The notes below the pieces were generated by a model. The model was not told the origin of the DNA, searched no databases, and saw nothing but the letters and a program-made list of their open reading frames with translations. From an uncultured Erwinia sp. (GTDB taxonomy: Bacteria; Pseudomonadota; Gammaproteobacteria; Enterobacterales; Enterobacteriaceae), in contig CALYQW010000001.1 in NCBI GenBank assembly GCA_945290265.1, positions 124,001 through 188,000 of the forward strand: a stretch of DNA of 64,000 nt. Direction: 5' to 3'. A program made the position numbers and the translations under genes. Shown one piece after another: positions 1-8,362 of the stretch (positions are counted from its first letter, which is position 1; each line of letters begins with the position of its first letter).

Positions 1-122
1 ATATCAGGATTGTTACCAATGTTATTTTTTTGTAATACATAATAGAGACTAAAGTCACATTAAATCTGCTGGCTTCAGGATAAAAATAAAGAAAATTATA
101 ATATTACCAGGAGCAGGAAATA

Positions 123-1442
123 ATGAATCCAGCGACGCAACTTATGGCCTCGCCGCAAGGCGGAGCCAGAAGAATCTTCAATGTGACCAGCGGTAACTTC
201 CTTGAAATGTATGATTTTATGGTGTTTGGCTATTACGCCACCGCCATTTCGCATACCTTTTTTCCCGGAGACGACCCGTTTGCTTCCCTGATGCTGACAC
301 TGATGACCTTCGGTGCCGGCTTTCTGATGCGCCCGCTGGGGGCGATTATTCTCGGTTCCTACATTGACCGCCACGGGCGGCGTAAAGGGCTGCTGCTGAC
401 CCTGACGCTGATGGCGCTGGGCACACTGACGATTGCCGTAGTGCCCGGGTATAATACCCTCGGGATGCTGGCACCGGTGCTGATCCTATTCGGCCGCCTG
501 TTACAGGGCTTCTCCGCCGGAGTGGAACTGGGCGGGGTTTCGGTATATCTCTCTGAAATCGCACCGAAAGGGAAAAAGGGCTTTTACGTCAGCTGGCAGT
601 CGGGCAGCCAGCAAATCGCGGTGATTTTTGCCGCCCTGCTGGGCCTGCTGCTGAATCACCTGCTGGATAAAGGCGAAGTGACCAACTGGGGCTGGCGCAT
701 TCCGTTTGTGATTGGCTGTCTGATTGTGCCTTTCCTGTTCTGGATGCGGCGCATGCTTGAAGAAACCGAAGTGTTCAGCCAGCGTAAACATCGCCCGTCA
801 ATGGGCCAGATTATGCAGTCGATTGGCAGCAACTGGGCACTGATCCTCGCCGGGATGCTGATGGTTGTCACCACTACCGTGATGTTTTATATGATCACCG
901 CCTTTACCCCTACCTTCGGTAAAACCGTGCTGATGATGGATGATAAGCAAAGCTTCCTGGTTACCCTGTGCGTTGGCGTGTCCAATCTGTTCTGGCTGCC
1001 GGTGATGGGTGCCCTCTCTGACCGCGTCGGTCGCCGTCCGCTGATGCTGATATTCACCGTGCTAATGATCGCCACCGCCTGGCCGGTTCTGCACTGGCTG
1101 GTGGCCGCGCCCAGCCTGAGCCATCTGCTGATGGCCGAACTTTGGCTCTCTTTTTTGTACGGCAGCTATAACGGCGCAATGGTGGTTTATCTGGCGGAAA
1201 TCATGCCGGCCGAGGTGCGGGCGACCGGCTTCTCACTGGCGTACAGTCTGGCCACCGCGCTGTTTGGCGGCTTTACACCGGCGATTTGCAGCTATCTGAT
1301 CCATGCCACTGGCGATAAAGCCATGCCAGGCGTCTGGCTAAGTATAGCCGCGGTGTGTGGCCTGCTGGGCACCCTGCTGATTAAGCGGCTGGTCAACCGT
1401 TACCAAATCCGACACCCACAGCCGAAGGCACTTGTAGTCTGA
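123..1442 (+). CDS. citA: Citrate/tricarballylate:H+ symporter, MFS (MHS family)
   Basis: A 439-aa inner-membrane transporter that probably imports citrate or a related tricarboxylate with protons. The N-terminal stretch VTSGNFLEMYDFMVFGYYAT and the loop motifs DRHGRRKG (after TM2) and SDRVGRRP (between TM8 and TM9) are typical of the metabolite:H+ symporter branch. GRLLQGFSAGVELGGVSVYL closely matches the same segment of enterobacterial CitA. About 12 hydrophobic segments are visible. The ATG is supported by AGGAG at 109-113. It stands alone, convergent with ftsP. Substrate is inferred from family resemblance; tricarballylate (TcuC-type) is the main alternative, but no tcuAB genes are in view. 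Confidence 0.78.
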   Translation: MNPATQLMASPQGGARRIFNVTSGNFLEMYDFMVFGYYATAISHTFFPGDDPFASLMLTLMTFGAGFLMRPLGAIILGSYIDRHGRRKGLLLTLTLMALGTLTIAVVPGYNTLGMLAPVLILFGRLLQGFSAGVELGGVSVYLSEIAPKGKKGFYVSWQSGSQQIAVIFAALLGLLLNHLLDKGEVTNWGWRIPFVIGCLIVPFLFWMRRMLEETEVFSQRKHRPSMGQIMQSIGSNWALILAGMLMVVTTTVMFYMITAFTPTFGKTVLMMDDKQSFLVTLCVGVSNLFWLPVMGALSDRVGRRPLMLIFTVLMIATAWPVLHWLVAAPSLSHLLMAELWLSFLYGSYNGAMVVYLAEIMPAEVRATGFSLAYSLATALFGGFTPAICSYLIHATGDKAMPGVWLSIAAVCGLLGTLLIKRLVNRYQIRHPQPKALVV

Positions 1443-1456
1443 AAATCCGATCCGGC

Positions 1457-1485
1457 TGGTGCAGGGGGTTAAACCCACTGCACCA
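1457..1485. terminator. Hairpin between convergent citA and ftsP
   Basis: TGGTGCAG at 1457-1464 pairs with CTGCACCA at 1478-1485, overlapping the ftsP stop region. There is no clear T tract on either side, so a terminator role is only likely from the convergent position. Confidence 0.3.
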
Positions 1486-2881
1486 CCAGCTGCCCGGTCG
1501 TACCGCGATCGGCCATTTCCAGGGTCTGACTGTAGTAAACAAACGGGAAATGTTCCGAAGAAGGCTGAGTAAACGACACTAACAGTTCCACATCCCCATC
1601 CACCCAGACGGTATCCTTCCAGCCCCGGTCTTCCACCATTGGCTGCGCGCCATTAACCCGCTTAATCAGGAACATCACCCCCTGAATATGGAAGGCCTGC
1701 GGGGTATCTGCATGGATAACCCAACGCTCAAAACTGCCCTGCTGCGCCTGAGTATCTACCCGGTTCATATCCCAGATGGCACCATTGATGCCAGGCGTGC
1801 TGTCACCCAGCCGGAACTCACGGGTGCGGCTGACGCTGCCTTCCATAATCTGATCGGCCAGCAGGCGAATCGGCAGATTATCGGTGACTAACGGCAGCAG
1901 TCCGGTGGGGCGTAGAGTCAGGATCAGCGTTGAAGTCAGGATCGTTGACGGCTCAAACAGCCCTTTCAGCCGGTCAATAATCCCTGCAGCTTCACCGGCG
2001 GTGACGGAGACCTCATCACCCTGGGTCATATCAATCAGGATTTCACGCCGCTCACCGGGTGCCAGCGCCAGCTGGTTCACCGCCACCGGTACCGCTAAAA
2101 AGCCCTGATCGTTAGCAATCACATTAAACGGGCGGCTGTCACTCATGCGCATCAGATAACGTCGTGAATTCGAGGCATTGAGTAACCGCAGCCGCACCCA
2201 GCCACGGGAAACCTCGATAAATGGATTCTGTACGCCATTCACCAGCAGCACATCGCCGCTAAACCCCCCGTTCTCCGGCGGGTTGTAGCGCGGCTGCCCG
2301 AAGTTATCCAGCTGTTTATCCTGAATAATCAGCGGGAAGTCATCCACCCCATAGTGGTTTGGCAGAGGTAAGGACTTACTGACCTCATCTTCCACCAGCC
2401 ACATTCCCGCCAGGCCGTTGTACACATGTGGTGCCATGCGGTTTGGGGTATTGGCATGATACCAGCAGGTGGCCGCCGCCTGACGAATGGGCACCACCGG
2501 CGCCCAGTCAACGCCGCTGGACATCAGGCGCGCCGCGCCGCCCATAAACGCCCCCGGCACCTGCAGGCCGCTGACCGTCATCGCCACCGCTTCACTCAGG
2601 CGGTTGCTCCAGATCACCTTCACATCATCGCCATTCCAGACGCGCACCGTTGGACCCAGATACAGCCCGTTAATCCCCCAGACCTTCGCTTTAGCGCCGC
2701 CGGTAAACGACCAGTGGGTACGCTGCAGCGTCAGAAACAGTGGCTGACCACGACGGGATTCAAGTAGCGGGGGAACCGGCAGCGGCACCATCTGACCGGA
2801 CGCCAGGGCAACAGAAGGTAAAGCAGTAGCACCAAGCATAATACCCGAAGCCTGAATAAACTGACGACGACTGAATGACAT
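1469..2881 (-). CDS. ftsP: Cell division protein FtsP (SufI), Tat-exported cupredoxin-fold protein
   Basis: A 470-aa periplasmic protein that stabilises the divisome under stress. It begins MSFSRRQFIQASG, a twin-arginine signal (SRRQFIQ) followed by a hydrophobic stretch and an ALAS-type cleavage site near residue 28. Three cupredoxin-like domains follow, as in multicopper oxidases, though this family is known to lack most copper ligands. A longer reading frame continues upstream to 2956, but the start at 2881 puts the Tat motif at the N-terminus, has GGAG just upstream and gives exactly the usual E. coli length. The downstream half of the same strand's ftsP-plsC-parC block is conserved in enterobacteria. 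Confidence 0.93.
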   Translation of the reverse strand: MSFSRRQFIQASGIMLGATALPSVALASGQMVPLPVPPLLESRRGQPLFLTLQRTHWSFTGGAKAKVWGINGLYLGPTVRVWNGDDVKVIWSNRLSEAVAMTVSGLQVPGAFMGGAARLMSSGVDWAPVVPIRQAAATCWYHANTPNRMAPHVYNGLAGMWLVEDEVSKSLPLPNHYGVDDFPLIIQDKQLDNFGQPRYNPPENGGFSGDVLLVNGVQNPFIEVSRGWVRLRLLNASNSRRYLMRMSDSRPFNVIANDQGFLAVPVAVNQLALAPGERREILIDMTQGDEVSVTAGEAAGIIDRLKGLFEPSTILTSTLILTLRPTGLLPLVTDNLPIRLLADQIMEGSVSRTREFRLGDSTPGINGAIWDMNRVDTQAQQGSFERWVIHADTPQAFHIQGVMFLIKRVNGAQPMVEDRGWKDTVWVDGDVELLVSFTQPSSEHFPFVYYSQTLEMADRGTTGQLVVQWV

Positions 2882-2969
2882 ACCCACTCCGTAAACTAAA
2901 AAACGGTCGCTGCCAGCGACCGTCTTATCTGTTTTCACACCCGGCAGTGCCGACAATGATGTTCAGTAA

Positions 2970-3710
2970 TTACCCTATTTTGCCTGACGCTTCCCGCGCG
3001 GCAACTTCATTATTCAATTCAGTCAACTTTTCAGCCATTAACTCACGGCAGTGGGTTGCCAGTTTACGTACCGACTGATTTTCAAAGGCTTTCACATCCA
3101 CTGGCGGCAGCATTTCAACGATGGCCAGACCATTTTTCAGGCGGTTAAGTTTGATTTTGTCGTGGGTGTCCGACACCACCACCGGAATAATTGGCACACC
3201 TGCAGCCACTGCCGCATGGAATGCCCCGGTTTTAAACGGCAGCAGGCCACGACCACGGCTGCGGGTGCCTTCCGGGAACATCCAGAACGAAATGGTCTTC
3301 GTCTGGAACTGATTGACCAGCTCGCCAATGGTGCCATGCGCTTTGGTGCGGTTATCGCGCTCAATCAGCAGATTACCGGTCAGCCAGTAAAGCTGGCCGA
3401 AAAACGGAATCCACAGCAGGCTCTTTTTGCCCACGGTCACCGTCGGTGACTGCACAATCTTCGCCGCGGTAATCATGTCGTAATTATTCTGGTGATTACA
3501 GATATAAATGGCATTGGGATAGTTGTCCGCATCCTGCGGTTTACGCAGCTCAACCTTTAACCCGAACAGCGGAGAAAGGCGACCAAACAGATGGCCAAAC
3601 GTTGCCACATGACGCGGGTTACGCGGGCTGAACAGACAGTAAATACAGCCAGCGACGCACACTACAACAGAATAGAGCACCACCACAAGGAACCGAAAAA
3701 TTAACAGCAT
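2970..3710 (-). CDS. plsC: 1-acyl-sn-glycerol-3-phosphate acyltransferase
   Basis: A 246-aa inner-membrane enzyme that acylates lysophosphatidic acid to phosphatidic acid, the second acylation of phospholipid synthesis. The start MLLIFRFLVV opens an N-terminal membrane segment. The acyltransferase NHQNNYD motif gives catalytic His73 and Asp78, and FPEGTRSRG is the acceptor-binding block. The frame is open to 3770, but the start at 3710 matches the family N-terminus and follows GAGG. It lies between parC and ftsP on the same strand, as in E. coli. Confidence 0.95.
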   Translation of the reverse strand: MLLIFRFLVVVLYSVVVCVAGCIYCLFSPRNPRHVATFGHLFGRLSPLFGLKVELRKPQDADNYPNAIYICNHQNNYDMITAAKIVQSPTVTVGKKSLLWIPFFGQLYWLTGNLLIERDNRTKAHGTIGELVNQFQTKTISFWMFPEGTRSRGRGLLPFKTGAFHAAVAAGVPIIPVVVSDTHDKIKLNRLKNGLAIVEMLPPVDVKAFENQSVRKLATHCRELMAEKLTELNNEVAAREASGKIG

Positions 3711-3796
3711 CACAACCTCATTATTACTGACTGCCTGGCTTTGTGCGCATCTGACCCCTGTCAGACGCACGCCATCTGAGCCATTCGCTCAGACGA

Positions 3797-6070
3797 TTAC
3801 TCTTCACCTTCACTGAGTGCAGGGCGCGCCGATCCTTCGACATCCACCCGATCGATACGCTGCAATCCACGTGGCAGCAGGGTGCCGCGCCGCCCACGTT
3901 CGGCACGGAATTTCTGCAGATCGTCCGGTTTCAGCGTTAGCTTACGCTTGCCGACGTACAGCGTCACGCTGCTTTGTTCCGTCAGCAGCAGTAGCCATAC
4001 CAGCTTATCTTCACCGGAAGCCGCCTGTGCGGACGGAATAGAGACGATTTTGTTACCTTTACCTTTGGACAACTGCGGCAGATCGCCTGCCGGGAACATC
4101 AGCATCCGCCCGGCGGCCGTGATCGCCAGTAGCAGCTCGTCATTACCGTAAATCGCCAGCGGAGCCAGCGCTTTGGCATTTTCCGGCAGCGTCAGCAGCA
4201 CTTTACCGGCACGGTTACGCGATATCAGGTCACTAAAGTTACAAACAAAGCCGTAACCGGCATCGGACGCCATCAGCAGTTTCTGCTCGTCAGCCGCCAT
4301 CAGCACCTGCTCAACCACCGCACCCGGCGGTGGCGTCAGCTTACCGGTCAGCGGCTCACCCTGACCACGCGCCGATGGCAGGGTCAGGGGATCCAGCGCG
4401 TAGCTGCGGCCAGTGGAGTCAATAAACACCACCGGCTGATTACTCTTACCGCGCGCCGCCGCGCGGAAGCTGTCGCCCGCTTTATAACTCAACCCTTCCG
4501 GATCGATATCATGGCCTTTGGCACTGCGTACCCACCCCATCTGTGACAGCACAATGGTGACCGGCTCAGACGGCACCAGCTCACTTTCGCTGATGGCTTT
4601 GGCTTCCTCACGCTCACACAGCGGCGAACGGCGCTCATCGCCATAAGTTTCGCTGTCGGCCTGCAGCTCTTTTTTCAACAGGGTATTCATTTTACGCTCG
4701 GAAGCCAGGACGCCCTGCAGCCAGTCGCGCTCTTTTTCCAGCTCCGCCTGCTCACCGCGAATTTTCATCTCTTCCAAACGGGCAAGATGACGCAGTTTTA
4801 ACTCCAGAATCGCCTCTGCCTGGGTTTCTGACAGCGCGTAGCGCGCCATCAGTTCGGCCTTTGGCTCATCTTGGGTACGAATAATATGGATGACTTCATC
4901 AATATTGAGGAAAGCCACCAGCAAACCGTCCAGAATATGCATGCGTTTCAGCACCTTATCCAGACGGTAATTCAGACGACGCCGCACGGTATCGCGGCGG
5001 AAGACCAGCCACTCACTGAGAATTTCCAGCAGGTTTTTCACTGACGGGCGGTTATCCAGACCAATCATATTCAGATTGATGCGGTAGCTGCGCTCCAGAT
5101 CGGTGGTGGCAAACAGATGATTCATCACCTGCTCCACGTCCACCCGGTTAGAACGCGGCACAATCACCAGCCGCGTCGGGTTTTCATGGTCTGATTCATC
5201 GCGCAAATCTTCCACCATCGGCAGCTTTTTATTGCGCATCTGGGTAGCAATCTGCTCCAGCACCCGCGCACCGGATACCTGGTGAGGCAGTGCGGTGATC
5301 ACCACGTCACCGTCCTCTTTTTTCCAGACGGCGCGCATCCGTACCGATCCCCGTCCCTGCTGGTAAATTTTACGGATTTCGCTGCGCGGGGTGATGATTT
5401 CCGCTTCGGTCGGATAATCCGGTCCCTGCACGATAGTCAGCAGGTCGTCGAGGGTGGTTTTCGGGTTATCGATCAGGCTGATCACCGCACGGGTCACTTC
5501 CCGCAGGTTGTGCGGCGGAATATCCGTTGCCATGCCGACCGCAATTCCGGTGGTGCCATTCAGCAGGATATTCGGCAGACGCGCCGGCAGAATAGCCGGT
5601 TCCTGCAGAGTACCGTCGAAGTTAGGCACGTAATCCACCGTGCCCTGGCCCAGCTCACCCAGCATCACTTCAGCGTATTTCGACAGACGGGATTCGGTAT
5701 AACGCATGGCGGCGAACGATTTAGGATCGTCCGGGGCACCCCAGTTACCCTGTCCGTCTACCAGCGGATAGCGGTATGAGAACGGCTGCGCCATTAGCAC
5801 CATTGCTTCATAGCAGGCACTGTCGCCATGAGGATGGTATTTACCCAGCACATCCCCCACGGTCCGTGCGGATTTTTTAAACTTGGCGCTGTTACTCAGC
5901 CCCAGTTCTGACATGGCATACACAATACGCCGCTGTACCGGCTTCAGGCCGTCACCAATATAGGGAAGAGCCCTGTCCATAATGACGTACATGGAGTAGT
6001 CCAGGTACGCCTTTTCGGTAAATTTATGCAGGGCCAGGCGTTCAGCGCCATCCTGCGTCAGATCGCTCAT
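3797..6070 (-). CDS. parC: DNA topoisomerase IV subunit A
   Basis: A 757-aa subunit that breaks and rejoins DNA in topoisomerase IV, the decatenase acting after replication. The start [15 protein letters not shown] was chosen by homology over an upstream ATG at 6115. The catalytic tyrosine is Tyr124 in AAMRYTESR. The quinolone-resistance positions are wild type: Ser84 and Glu88 in HGDSACYE, equivalent to E. coli Ser80 and Glu84. C-terminal beta-pinwheel repeats run from about residue 500. Its partner parE lies about 7 kb away, separated by the accessory insertion. Confidence 0.97.
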   Translation of the reverse strand: MSDLTQDGAERLALHKFTEKAYLDYSMYVIMDRALPYIGDGLKPVQRRIVYAMSELGLSNSAKFKKSARTVGDVLGKYHPHGDSACYEAMVLMAQPFSYRYPLVDGQGNWGAPDDPKSFAAMRYTESRLSKYAEVMLGELGQGTVDYVPNFDGTLQEPAILPARLPNILLNGTTGIAVGMATDIPPHNLREVTRAVISLIDNPKTTLDDLLTIVQGPDYPTEAEIITPRSEIRKIYQQGRGSVRMRAVWKKEDGDVVITALPHQVSGARVLEQIATQMRNKKLPMVEDLRDESDHENPTRLVIVPRSNRVDVEQVMNHLFATTDLERSYRINLNMIGLDNRPSVKNLLEILSEWLVFRRDTVRRRLNYRLDKVLKRMHILDGLLVAFLNIDEVIHIIRTQDEPKAELMARYALSETQAEAILELKLRHLARLEEMKIRGEQAELEKERDWLQGVLASERKMNTLLKKELQADSETYGDERRSPLCEREEAKAISESELVPSEPVTIVLSQMGWVRSAKGHDIDPEGLSYKAGDSFRAAARGKSNQPVVFIDSTGRSYALDPLTLPSARGQGEPLTGKLTPPPGAVVEQVLMAADEQKLLMASDAGYGFVCNFSDLISRNRAGKVLLTLPENAKALAPLAIYGNDELLLAITAAGRMLMFPAGDLPQLSKGKGNKIVSIPSAQAASGEDKLVWLLLLTEQSSVTLYVGKRKLTLKPDDLQKFRAERGRRGTLLPRGLQRIDRVDVEGSARPALSEGEE

Positions 6071-6320
6071 TATTCTTTTCCTCACGGCGTGGCGCGTTAA
6101 CAGCCAGTGCGCCACATTGCGGCAGATTTGGCGGGGATAGTACCTTATTCAGGCTGGTTCTGTCACAGAGTTCAGCATCCCGCCAGTGGTTTGTTCCTTA
6201 CAGCATGGTAGAGAGGCGGCTGCACAATATGCCAACGTACTTGCAGAACTGCCCGAACAGACTGAAACGGTTACAGAGTGTTTGTCTTTGTGCCAGCGGT
6301 TGACTGGCAGAATTTTACTG

Positions 6321-7403
6321 TTACTGCTCTGCTATTAAAGGTAACTGCTTCAGAGTACACAGCCGTTGTGCGCTGCTGCACAAAATGCTGGCCCGGTGAT
6401 TCAGAATGAAGGGCTGGTTGGTTTCTCCGTGTCCGAATTCCGGATAGTAATAAACGGGGTAGTTAACACGCTCTGCAAAATCCTTTACCACCTCTCTGTA
6501 AAGGCTTTTTTCAGCATCACCTGCAGTTTGGGGGTAGAACTGACCAAATATGACGGCCCGGGGATGAAACTTCCTGCTGTACTCAATCTGATGAAGGGTC
6601 CGGTCAAGCTGCTTTGCCGTCACCCCCGTATCTTCAAGCATCATTATTTTGTCCGTATAAATGCCCTCATATTTTGTGGAGAACAGCGACTGGACCAGCG
6701 TCAGGTTTCCTCCATCCAGCTTACCGGTAAACGTTTTAACGGCCTGAGGATTCAGCGGCTCTACGCCGGAGTAATCCACCCCATGAGAAAGCGTGGCAAA
6801 CACCTCATTCAGGCTGCTGTTAAGGTTAAGCGTTTTATTTTTGTCAATTTGATTCATGTTCCTGTTGTAAGCGGCAACAACGCCATGCACGCTGGGCCAG
6901 TTCAGCTCATGGTTAACAAAACTGTGAACGGCCGTCACGTCGCTGAAACCGACGATAATTTTTGGTGGAGATGCGGAAATATGCTTCCGGTTTGAATGGA
7001 GAACAGGGTAAAGGTTCAGCGCTCCTGAACCACCTTTAACAAACCAGAGATAGTGCACGCTCCGGTCACTGAGCGCGTCGGTAAGCGTTTTTGCGCGTTT
7101 GTCATCGGTGTTGACGTAACCAAGCCGGGTCGGCTTCTGGTCAAGATAACGCCGGTCAGTGGCGTAGCACAGGCGGGAGAACGCTTCCTCAATTTCAGGG
7201 ATGACCTTTTCGTCATACTGCGATGAGCTTGCAATCAGGTATATCTTTCCCTTCTGACCGGAACACTCTTTTTTTACAGGTGCTTCGGTGGGAGCCGCGC
7301 TTTTCTGGACGAGAGAATGTGAAGGGAGTGTACATCCGGACAGTAAAAGCAAAAACAGAGGTAGCGTGAATCTGCTGACTTTTCTTTTATCTACCTGAAT
7401 CAT
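6321..7403 (-). CDS. Lipoprotein of the S66 LD-carboxypeptidase/MccF family
   Basis: A 360-aa protein with a lipoprotein signal (lipobox LSGC, Cys24; +2 is Thr, so outer membrane is likely) followed by a full peptidase S66 domain. The triad is visible as Ser154 (GFSDVT), Glu257 (MLEDTG) and His325 (FGHGETN). Their spacing of 103 and 68 residues closely matches that of cytoplasmic LdcA. Family members trim muropeptide tetrapeptides or inactivate microcin C-type peptides. An export signal is unusual, since characterised LdcA and MccF are cytoplasmic. The ATG at 7403 was preferred to 7415 because GAGGA lies between them. It sits in the accessory region beside parC. Confidence 0.8.
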   Translation of the reverse strand: MIQVDKRKVSRFTLPLFLLLLSGCTLPSHSLVQKSAAPTEAPVKKECSGQKGKIYLIASSSQYDEKVIPEIEEAFSRLCYATDRRYLDQKPTRLGYVNTDDKRAKTLTDALSDRSVHYLWFVKGGSGALNLYPVLHSNRKHISASPPKIIVGFSDVTAVHSFVNHELNWPSVHGVVAAYNRNMNQIDKNKTLNLNSSLNEVFATLSHGVDYSGVEPLNPQAVKTFTGKLDGGNLTLVQSLFSTKYEGIYTDKIMMLEDTGVTAKQLDRTLHQIEYSRKFHPRAVIFGQFYPQTAGDAEKSLYREVVKDFAERVNYPVYYYPEFGHGETNQPFILNHRASILCSSAQRLCTLKQLPLIAEQ

Positions 7404-7549
7404 ATTTATCCTCATGAATAATATGTTAAATGCTTTCAGTTGTTCCTGACAGCGGATAAGCGACGAAAACCATCACTTACTGCCAGGCAGTAGTGAATAA
7501 AAAACCTTGCAGCGAAATCTGCAGGGCTTTTGTCTGCTGAAAACGGTGG

Positions 7550-7780
7550 CTACTCAGGGTGTACCGGCTGCCCGCAGGGCAGAGCCTGAATGGCCTCGTT
7601 TACATAGTTCAGTTTCCATGAGTAAAACTGAGCGGTAGCGGGTGCCTCCCGGTGAGTCAGGAAAAGCCACAACCTGACCCGCTTTTTGGCCAAGGCTTTC
7701 ACCCCGTTTGTGGCTCAGGCCCGCCGCTCAGGGGTATTCACCGCCCGGGTAAAATAACACACTCCACGAAAGTTCGGCAT
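7550..7780 (-). pseudogene. Small ORF interrupted by an in-frame TGA
   Basis: Read on the minus strand from the ATG at 7780, the frame gives MPNFRGVCYFTRAVNTPERR, then Ala and a TGA at codon 22 (7715-7717). It then stays open for 54 further codons to a TAG at 7550-7552, ending QALPCGQPVHPE. The composition on both sides looks protein-like, and a TGG-to-TGA change would explain the break. An internal GTG at 7702 could give a 50-aa product. I do not recognise the family. It lies in a decayed intergenic region. Confidence 0.4.
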
Positions 7781-8362
7781 TACTCTGCTTATTAATGGTA
7801 CTGAAACGCTGTTTGCAAAACAGTATATTCATAACGTTGGTAGTCGTGGCAGACTGTGCTTATTGCTGATTAAATGCTGATACTGAATGTCAGTGGGGAG
7901 TATTCTGTATGATCAGTTATGACTGACGCTCATTTTTAGATCCGTCAGGCATCTGGCCTGATATGAGTAATGCTGCTAAATTAATTAATCCTGAATTATT
8001 TCTGACTGAACTGAGCGAAATATACAGTGAGGATTTTAACTATTCAGTGCGTACGCGGACTGGCGGCGTTGCCTGTAGTCACCGCCCATAATTCTGCCCA
8101 GTATTTTTTTACTCTCAGTTGTAGTAAGAACCAGGACAGCGTCAGTTATGTTTCGCCTGGCTGAAGTACCCCGGCGCACCCAAAAAAAATCATCTGGGAT
8201 ATCTCTCTGAAAAGAGCCCCCGAAGGCAGCCGGTTACAGGTGCGCAGTTCATTTGAGTCGGGCGCATCAATGCCTCCGGGATGAATTTGCAGACAGCATC
8301 AGTTATGCGTCACGTACAAATAATATTGATGTTCATATTTTTAATTAAGGTGGTTACCTGTG
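7781..8362. other. AT-rich gap with decayed coding traces
   Basis: No intact gene is convincing here. A 42-codon frame at 7963-8091 (+) begins MSNAAKLINPELFLTELSE and could be the N-terminus of a lost gene. A second fragment at about 8182-8283 (+) reads protein-like (IIWDISLKRAPEGSRLQVRS) up to a stop but has no start. The autotransporter promoter must also lie here, but I could not place it with confidence. Confidence 0.35.

Noticed and set aside
97-102. TATAAT as a -10 box for citA
   Set aside because: Only about 7 bp before the ribosome site, so a transcript start there would remove most of the leader; no -35 is present.
5282-5779. 165-codon frame on the plus strand
   Set aside because: Antisense to the conserved core of parC.
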